Assembly (NCBI GenBank): GCA_964577175.1
Contig: CAZNYC010000146.1
Coordinates: forward strand, 1-9,524
Direction of reading: 5' to 3'
DNA from: BS750m-G62 sp964577175
Lineage (GTDB): Bacteria; Planctomycetota; Phycisphaerae; FEN-1346
DNA length: 9,524 nt
The notes beneath the pieces are model-generated. The model saw only the letters and a list, made by a program, of their open reading frames with translations. It was not told where the DNA came from and did not search any database. Position numbers and translations under genes: made by a program. Positions 1 to 4,438 of the stretch are shown here, piece by piece (positions within the stretch are counted from its first letter, which is position 1; each line of letters begins with the position of its first letter).

Positions 1-734
1 TCGGCGTGGTGCCCAAGACGGGGCACCGCGCATAAGCGTGGCTGCACTCCGTCCCCGCCTTTTCTCGCCACCAAGCCGCACTCCGGCAGCCAGGTGACGC
101 CCAGGCGGCCGGGGAGGAAGCCGTTCAGGTAGGTCCAGCGCCGGGCGACCGCGAAGCCGTGGCGCGCGAGTTCGGCGCGCCACTCGCGCACGTGACGCAT
201 GCCGATGTGCCGTTCCAGGCGGTCGGCGCGGCGGTAGACCGAGCGGCGCAGGAAGCAAAGGTTCGGCGTGGTCATGCAGAACCGGCCGCCGGGCGCAAGG
301 ACGCGGTACACTTCGGCCAGGACGGCTCCCTGCCGCTCGCGTGCGATGTGCTCCAGGACGTCGGTGCAGAGGACCGCCTCGAACCGCCCGCCTTCGTAGG
401 GCAGGGGGGCCGTGGCGTCGGCGGTCACGAACTCCGCCTGCGGGAAACGGCGCCGGGCCTCGCCGATGGCATGCTCCGACACGTCGCATCCGTGCAGCGG
501 CCGGCCGTCGTCGAATCGCGACAGGAGAAACCCGTAGGCGCAGCCGAGGTCGAGCAGCGGTCCCGTGCCCGTGTACGGCCGGAACCAGTTCGCCAGGCGC
601 GTGAAGTACGTCCCCACGTCGCGGTACCCGCCGAACTGGTAGAAGTAGGACGTGCGGCCCTGGAAGTAATCGGCGTCGTAGACGGTGCGCTCTTCCGGTG
701 GCGGCGCGGTCGTTGGGGGTGTGCCGGGCGGCAT
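1..734 (-). CDS. Class I SAM-dependent methyltransferase (3' end beyond window)
   Basis: The protein starts at the ATG at 734 and stays open for 244 codons to the left edge, so its C-terminus is cut off or nearly so. It has the order of a Methyltransf_11/UbiE-type Rossmann methyltransferase. Motif I is LLDLGCAYG (about residues 60-68) for SAM binding, and an acidic residue ends beta-2 in GCDVSEHA (D84). ADATAPLP follows near 105-112, then CTDVLEHI (D125, E128, H129) and APGGRF (147-152). An aromatic-rich stretch precedes the fold (YFQGRTSYFYQFGGY, about 23-37). The start lies directly after the araB stop codon, with AAGGGG eight bases upstream inside the araB end, so translation is probably coupled to araB. 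The substrate cannot be told from sequence. Small metabolites, lipids, quinones or sugars are all possible for this family. Confidence 0.85.
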   Translation of the reverse strand, partial: MPPGTPPTTAPPPEERTVYDADYFQGRTSYFYQFGGYRDVGTYFTRLANWFRPYTGTGPLLDLGCAYGFLLSRFDDGRPLHGCDVSEHAIGEARRRFPQAEFVTADATAPLPYEGGRFEAVLCTDVLEHIARERQGAVLAEVYRVLAPGGRFCMTTPNLCFLRRSVYRRADRLERHIGMRHVREWRAELARHGFAVARRWTYLNGFLPGRLGVTWLPECGLVARKGGDGVQPRLCAVPRLGHHA

Positions 735-2408
735 CTAGTCGACCCCTTTCAGCGCCTTGAGGTGCTTCATGACGTCGCTGCCACCGCGGCCGAAGTGGTC
801 GTGCAGACGCGTGTACTCGGCGAAGAGTTGCTCGTACACCTCGTGGGCCTCCGGGTCGGGCGTGTAGGTCTTGTCGCGGACGCCGGCCATGGCGGCGGCG
901 GCTTCGTCGATGGAATCGTACCCGCCGGCCTCCTTCCCGGCCGCGACGGCCCCGTGCATGGCGCTGCCGAGGGCGCACGTCTGGGCGCTGCGGGCGACAC
1001 GGAACGGCCGGTTCGTCACGTCGGAATAAATCTGCATGAGCAGGTCATTGCGTTCGGGCAGACCGCCGCAGCAGACGATCTCGTCCACCGCCACCCCGTG
1101 GGCGGCGAAGGTGCGGATGATCGTGTACGTGCCGAAGGCCGTGGCCTCGATCAGGGCCCGGTAGATTTCCTCCGGCCGGGTGCCCAGATGCATGCCGACG
1201 AGCAGCCCCGTCAGGTCGGCGTCGACGAGGACGGACCGGTTGCCGTTCCACCAGTCCAGGGCCAGCAGGCCCGTCTGGCCGGGGCGATAGGCGGCGGCTT
1301 TCCCGGTGAGCAGTTCGTGGACCGAGAGGCCGCGCTCCGCCGCCTCTTTCTCAGCGGCCGTGCCCGCGCACGTCCGGACGAACCAGGCGAAGATGTCGCC
1401 GACGGCGGACTGCCCCGCCTCGAAACCGAACAGGCCCGGCAGAATGCCGTCCTCCACCACGCCGCACTGGCCCGGCACGTGCTTTTCCTCGTGTCCGCAG
1501 ACCATGTGGCAGATACTCGTGCCCATGATCATGACCATCTTGCCGGGCCCCGTGACGGTGCAGGCGGGGACGGCGACGTGGGCGTCGACGTTGCCGGCGG
1601 CCACCGGGGTGCCGGGCGCCAGGCCGAGGCGCTGGGCCATCGTGTCCGTCAGGCCGCCGGCCTTGGCGCCGAGGGGCAGGATGTCCCGCGACATCTTCTC
1701 GTCGACGACGTCGGCGAATTCGGGGGCGAGGGCGTCGAAGAACGCCCGCCGAGGGAAACCGTCCCGCTTCGACCAGATGGCCTTGTAGCCGGCGGTGCAG
1801 AGGTTGCGGGTCTCGCGGCCGGTGAGTTGCCAGATGATCCAGTCGGCGGCCTCGATGAGGCGGTCGGCGGCGCGGTAGACGTCCGGCGCTTCGTCCAGGA
1901 TCTGGAGGGCCTTCGGCACAAACCATTCGCTGGAGATCTTGCCGCCGTACCGCTCGAGCCACGGCTCGCCCCGGCGGCGGGCGGTCTCGTTGACGCGGTC
2001 GGCCTCGGGCTGGGCGGCGTGATGCTTCCACAGTTTGACCCAGGCGTGCGGTTCGGCGCGCCACTGTTCGAGCGTGCAGAGCGGTGTGCCGTCCGACGTC
2101 GTCGGCAGCATCGTGCAGGCGGTGAAGTCCGTGCCGATGCCGATGACCTGCTCGCCGCGGACGCCGGCCTCGGCGAGGCAGGCGGGGACGGTCTGTTCCA
2201 GGGCCCGCCGGTAATCGTCCGGGTCCTGGAGGGCCCAGTCGTGGGCGGGCAGGGGGGTGCCGGCGTCGGGCAGGCGGTCCGTGATCACGCCGTGGGAGTA
2301 CTCGTAGACGGCGGAGGCGACTTCGCGCCCGTCGGCGACGTCCACGAGGACGGCGCGGGCGGACGCCGTGCCGTAGTCGATGCCCAGGGCGTAACGTGCG
2401 TCGACCAT
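735..2408 (-). CDS. araB: L-ribulokinase (FGGY carbohydrate kinase)
   Basis: This kinase phosphorylates L-ribulose with ATP to L-ribulose 5-phosphate in cytoplasmic L-arabinose breakdown. At 557 residues it has the length of ribulokinases (about 560), longer than xylulokinase or glycerol kinase. The N-terminal phosphate loop is GIDYGTASAR (residues 9-18). GTDFTACT (92-99), KLWKHH (125-130) and GGKISSEWF (155-163) match the AraB substrate side. D275 in GNVDAH is the expected catalytic base. MGTSICHM (295-302), GFEAGQSAVGDIFAWF (328-343) and CCGGLPERN (446-454) are the C-terminal ATP-domain motifs. The start is supported by AAGGAG five bases before the ATG. No araA, araD or transporter lies in the window, so the rest of the pathway must be elsewhere. 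The following methyltransferase begins immediately after its stop codon. Other FGGY substrates are possible, but the motif match to AraB is close. Confidence 0.93.
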   Translation of the reverse strand: MVDARYALGIDYGTASARAVLVDVADGREVASAVYEYSHGVITDRLPDAGTPLPAHDWALQDPDDYRRALEQTVPACLAEAGVRGEQVIGIGTDFTACTMLPTTSDGTPLCTLEQWRAEPHAWVKLWKHHAAQPEADRVNETARRRGEPWLERYGGKISSEWFVPKALQILDEAPDVYRAADRLIEAADWIIWQLTGRETRNLCTAGYKAIWSKRDGFPRRAFFDALAPEFADVVDEKMSRDILPLGAKAGGLTDTMAQRLGLAPGTPVAAGNVDAHVAVPACTVTGPGKMVMIMGTSICHMVCGHEEKHVPGQCGVVEDGILPGLFGFEAGQSAVGDIFAWFVRTCAGTAAEKEAAERGLSVHELLTGKAAAYRPGQTGLLALDWWNGNRSVLVDADLTGLLVGMHLGTRPEEIYRALIEATAFGTYTIIRTFAAHGVAVDEIVCCGGLPERNDLLMQIYSDVTNRPFRVARSAQTCALGSAMHGAVAAGKEAGGYDSIDEAAAAMAGVRDKTYTPDPEAHEVYEQLFAEYTRLHDHFGRGGSDVMKHLKALKGVD

Positions 2409-2552
2409 GTCGGCTCCTTGCCCCGAATGGAAGCGGGTTCGTGCTTGTGAGCGCGCCCTTTGTGCCGGATAACGGGCTCCGCTGCAAGGAAAAGTCGCGG
2501 GCTCCTGCGGCGACGCGAGCGGCCATGCCGCCCCCGCCCAGGGCAGGCACCC
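2409..2552. other. Gap between miaB and araB
   Basis: These 144 bases hold the araB Shine-Dalgarno (AAGGAG, 2414-2419) and a short hairpin (2519-2531, stem GCGGC, 3-base loop) downstream of the miaB stop. There is no T-run, so I do not call a terminator. I see no promoter with acceptable spacing upstream of araB. Confidence 0.5.
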
Positions 2553-4103
2553 CTACGACACACGTTCGCCGAACAGGGTGACGTGGGCGGCGCGGGTGAG
2601 GCGGACGTCGACGATGCCGCCGGCGGCGTCGGCCGGTCCGTCGAAGACGACGATGCGGCCTTCCGGCGTGCGACCGCGGAGTTGAACGTTTGTCGCGGTA
2701 CGGCGCCGTCGGCTTGCCGGACCCTCAGGCGCTTCTTCCGGGCCGGACAAGCCGGCCCGGCCACACCCGTTCAGACGGCCCGGGTCCGACGTTGCGTCGA
2801 GGTGCGGATTCGGGCTGGGCCCCTCGATGAAGACCGGCACCGTCCGGCCGACCATCGCGCGGTTTTGCTCGGCGGCACTCTCCTGGATGAGGTCGAGCAG
2901 GACCTGGTGGCGGCGGCGTTTGTCGGCGTCCGGCACGTCGTCGGTGTATCGGTGGGCGGCGTGGGTGCCCGGCCGCGGCGAGTACTTGAAGACGAATCCG
3001 CCCGCGAACTGCACGCGGCGGACGAGACCGCACGTCGCCTCGAAATCCGCCTCCGTCTCGCCGGGGAAGCCGACGATGAAGTCGGAGGCGACGGCGACGT
3101 CCGGGCGGGCGTCGCGGGCCATCGCGACCTTCTCCTCGTACGCCGCCGCCGTGTACCCGCGGTTCATGCGCGCCAGGACGGCGTCGGACCCGGCCTGGGC
3201 CGGCATGTGCAGGTACGGGCAGACGGCGGGCACATCGCGAAACGCGGCGGCGAGGCGGTCGGTCATTGCCGCAGGATGGTTCGTGATGAAATGCAGACGG
3301 TCGAGACCGGACGTGTCGGCGGCCGCGGCGATGAGATGTGCGAGATCCCACCGCCGGCCGTCTTCCCGGGCCTCGTACTTGTTCACCGCCTGACCGAGGA
3401 AGGTAATCTGCCGGCCCCCTTCGCCGACGAGTCGGCGGACCTCGTCCAGGACGGCCGAGGGGCGGCGGCTCCGCTCCGGCCCTCGGACGTGCGGCACGAC
3501 GCAGTAGGCGCAGAAGTTGTCGCAGCCCCGCATGACGGTGACGCACGCCTGGCGGGGAGACGGGCCGCCGAGCGGGCGGCCGAGTTCGAGGTCGTCGAGG
3601 CGGGCGTCGGAGGGGGTGAAGACGTCCGACGCCCTGGGCGCGGCCGGTGCGCCTCGGCTTCGCCCGGGGCGGGCGCCGACCCGCCGCGCGGAATGCGAAG
3701 ACGCGTTTCGCGGCGGGTCGAGGGCCAGGGCGGGCCGGTCGCCCCGTCGGGCCCGGCGGATGAGGTCCGGCACCTCGGCGAGGCGGCCCGGGCCGCAGAC
3801 GACGTCCGCCAGCGGCGCGCGCCGGCGAATCCGCTCGCCGAACTGCTGGGCGGTGCACCCGAGGATGCCGACGACGAGGTCCGGCTCGCGGCGCCGGCGG
3901 GCCTTGAGGGCGCCGACGTTCGAGAAGAGGCGGTCCTCGGCGTGGGCGCGGACCGAGCAGGTCAGGAACAGGAGGACGTTGGCCTCATCCGGCTCGTCGA
4001 CGAGCCGTGCCCCCTCGCGCCGCAGAGCGTGGGCGAGGAGTTCGGCGTCGAGGCGGTTCATCTGGCAGCCGTAGGTCGTGATGTGGGCGCGGACGTCGTC
4101 CAT
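2553..4103 (-). CDS. miaB: tRNA-2-methylthio-N6-dimethylallyladenosine synthase (radical SAM methylthiotransferase)
   Basis: MiaB adds a methylthio group to C2 of N6-isopentenyl-adenosine at position 37 of tRNAs. The N-terminal domain carries the three cysteines of the auxiliary 4Fe-4S cluster: C13 in TYGCQMN (the MiaB signature, unlike RimO LGCPKN or MtaB LGCKVN), C49 and C83. The radical SAM CxxxCxxC is C194, C198 and C201 in RGCDNFCAYC. SDFIVGFPGETEADF (340-354) and FKYSPRPGT (372-380) are typical, and a TRAM-like domain follows from about 418. At 516 residues it is longer than E. coli MiaB (474, from memory). The excess lies mainly in two Arg/Pro-rich insertions, about 130-162 between the cluster domain and the radical SAM domain, and about 434-469 inside TRAM. 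The start at 4103 keeps the conserved N-terminus. It has no Shine-Dalgarno and sits just below a strong promoter, suggesting a leaderless mRNA. Confidence 0.92.
   Translation of the reverse strand: MDDVRAHITTYGCQMNRLDAELLAHALRREGARLVDEPDEANVLLFLTCSVRAHAEDRLFSNVGALKARRRREPDLVVGILGCTAQQFGERIRRRAPLADVVCGPGRLAEVPDLIRRARRGDRPALALDPPRNASSHSARRVGARPGRSRGAPAAPRASDVFTPSDARLDDLELGRPLGGPSPRQACVTVMRGCDNFCAYCVVPHVRGPERSRRPSAVLDEVRRLVGEGGRQITFLGQAVNKYEAREDGRRWDLAHLIAAAADTSGLDRLHFITNHPAAMTDRLAAAFRDVPAVCPYLHMPAQAGSDAVLARMNRGYTAAAYEEKVAMARDARPDVAVASDFIVGFPGETEADFEATCGLVRRVQFAGGFVFKYSPRPGTHAAHRYTDDVPDADKRRRHQVLLDLIQESAAEQNRAMVGRTVPVFIEGPSPNPHLDATSDPGRLNGCGRAGLSGPEEAPEGPASRRRRTATNVQLRGRTPEGRIVVFDGPADAAGGIVDVRLTRAAHVTLFGERVS
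2738..2760. repeat. Perfect 9-bp inverted repeat inside the miaB TRAM insertion
   Basis: CCGGGCCGG and CCGGCCCGG flank the 5-base loop ACAAG. It lies in the extra segment of the TRAM domain (about 2697-2804, residues 434-469) that E. coli MiaB lacks. A looser outer pair, CGGACCC at 2718-2724 and GGGTCCG at 2782-2788, encloses it. The core resembles the GGCCCGGCAAGGCCGG hairpin at 4351-4366 in the intergenic region. Confidence 0.7.
3677..3720. repeat. 44-bp imperfect palindrome inside the miaB linker insertion
   Basis: The 12-base arms CGACCCGCCGCG (3677-3688) and CGCGGCGGGTCG (3709-3720) are perfect reverse complements. The 20 bases between them can form a further small stem (on the minus strand GCG, loop TCTT, CGC, plus two A-T pairs). 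It encodes roughly residues 128-142, at the start of the linker absent from E. coli MiaB. The bases 3677-3691 recur exactly at 4402-4416 in the structured intergenic region. Confidence 0.75.
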
Positions 4104-4111
4104 GGCGGGGC

Positions 4112-4140
4112 ATTATAGGGCGGGCGAGAGGCGATGTCCA
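4112..4140 (-). promoter_or_regulatory. Sigma70-type promoter of miaB
   Basis: On the minus strand TGGACA (4140-4135, one mismatch to TTGACA) is followed by exactly 17 bases and a perfect TATAAT (4117-4112). The miaB ATG begins at 4103, only eight bases after the -10 box. Transcription should therefore start at G4106 or at the A of the ATG, leaving a leader of 0-3 bases. Confidence 0.75.
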
Positions 4141-4181
4141 AGCGGGGTCGCGGCGCGCGACCGGCTCTAGCACTTTAAGTT

Positions 4182-4228
4182 CGTATGGTAGCGCGGCAGG
4201 TCTCCGCACCCGCCGCGCGCCACATACG
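4182..4228. repeat. Intergenic hairpin H1 with outer stem
   Basis: The core 4191-4218 folds as an 11-bp stem (GCGCGGCAGGT with ACCCGCCGCGC, one A-C mismatch) around the loop CTCCGC. An outer pair, CGTATG (4182-4187) and CATACG (4223-4228), extends it with small internal loops. The core is 22/28 identical to the reverse complement of the hairpin at 4240-4267. Confidence 0.75.
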
Positions 4229-4244
4229 CGCCGCATGCGGCGCG
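4227..4244. repeat. 18-bp perfect palindrome between H1 and H2
   Basis: CGCGCCGCATGCGGCGCG is its own reverse complement. It overlaps the last bases of the H1 outer stem and the first bases of H2, so the structures compete if single-stranded. As DNA it could also be a dimeric protein-binding site. Confidence 0.7.
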
Positions 4245-4267
4245 GTGGTTACGGAGAACCACCGCGC
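4240..4267. repeat. Intergenic hairpin H2, inverted relative to H1
   Basis: Read on the minus strand, GCGCGGTGGTT and AACCACCGCGC form a perfect 11-bp stem around CTCCGT. It extends to 4237-4270 with one G-T pair. It is the H1 sequence in opposite orientation, with two stem pairs exchanged by compensatory changes. Confidence 0.8.
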
Positions 4268-4310
4268 TGCCACCCGCGGTTAAACCGCCGTAAGAGGCAA
4301 CGGCCGCGGC

Positions 4311-4343
4311 GAGATTCTTCGGGCCTGCGGTCCTCGGGATGGC
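4311..4343. repeat. Segment resembling a dispersed intergenic repeat
   Basis: The plus strand begins GAGATTCTTCGG and ends CCTCGGGATGGCA, and can form an imperfect stem with G-T pairs. From memory this resembles the short GATTCTTCG...CTC..ATGACA repeats scattered between genes in many bacterial genomes. There is only one copy in this window, so the identity rests on recall. Confidence 0.45.
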
Positions 4344-4347
4344 ACCG

Positions 4348-4380
4348 CACGGCCCGGCAAGGCCGGTCGTGGCACGACCG
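4348..4380. repeat. Overlapping, mutually exclusive hairpins
   Basis: Bases 4348-4371 fold as CACGGCC(C)GGC, loop AAG, GCCGGTCGTG, with one bulged C and one G-T pair. Bases 4364-4380 instead fold as CGGTCGTG, G, CACGACCG. Both use 4364-4371, so only one can form at a time. Confidence 0.6.
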
Positions 4381-4390
4381 CTGCACATAC

Positions 4391-4416
4391 GGCGGGCCGG
4401 GCGACCCGCCGCGCGG
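4391..4416. repeat. GGCGGG/CCCGCC hairpin sharing 15 nt with the miaB insertion
   Basis: GGCGGG (4391-4396) and CCCGCC (4405-4410) form a six-base stem. Bases 4402-4416 are identical to 3677-3691 inside miaB. In both places GGCGGGC lies two to four bases before the shared run. Confidence 0.55.
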
Positions 4417-4438
4417 CACATGCCTTCGTGCTTGCGGT

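Larger units (their letters stand above)
4104..4438. other. Gene-free, highly structured intergenic region
   Basis: These 335 bases separate the end of the TPR gene from the miaB start. From right to left they hold a GGCGGG/CCCGCC hairpin (4391-4410), overlapping hairpins at 4348-4380, a dispersed-repeat-like segment (4311-4343), and a small GCGGTT/AACCGC hairpin (4276-4288). Next come an inverted pair of related 28-nt hairpins (4191-4267) and the miaB promoter (4112-4140). No stem is followed by a T-run on the minus strand, so intrinsic termination of the TPR operon is not shown, though these stems could still stop or stabilise transcripts. I see no protein-coding signal here. Confidence 0.7.

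Noticed and set aside
159..2450. 763-codon open frame on the plus strand opposite the methyltransferase and araB
   Set aside because: It is antisense to two genes with clear family motifs. High G+C keeps opposite frames free of stops, and the translation shows no domain and is Gly/Ala/Arg/Val rich.
2473..2494. TTGCAG and TATCCG upstream of araB as a promoter
   Set aside because: The spacing is only about 10 bases, far from the 16-18 needed.
2460..4118. 552-codon plus-strand open frame opposite miaB
   Set aside because: It is a shadow of miaB. It has no recognisable motif, and the cysteine motifs of MiaB are on the other strand.
4191..4410. Rho-independent terminator of the exb-TPR operon
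   Set aside because: There are several strong stems, but none is followed by a T-run on the minus strand.
4191..4416. CRISPR array
   Set aside because: There are only two copies of the 28-nt unit, in opposite orientation, without regular unique spacers and with no cas genes nearby.
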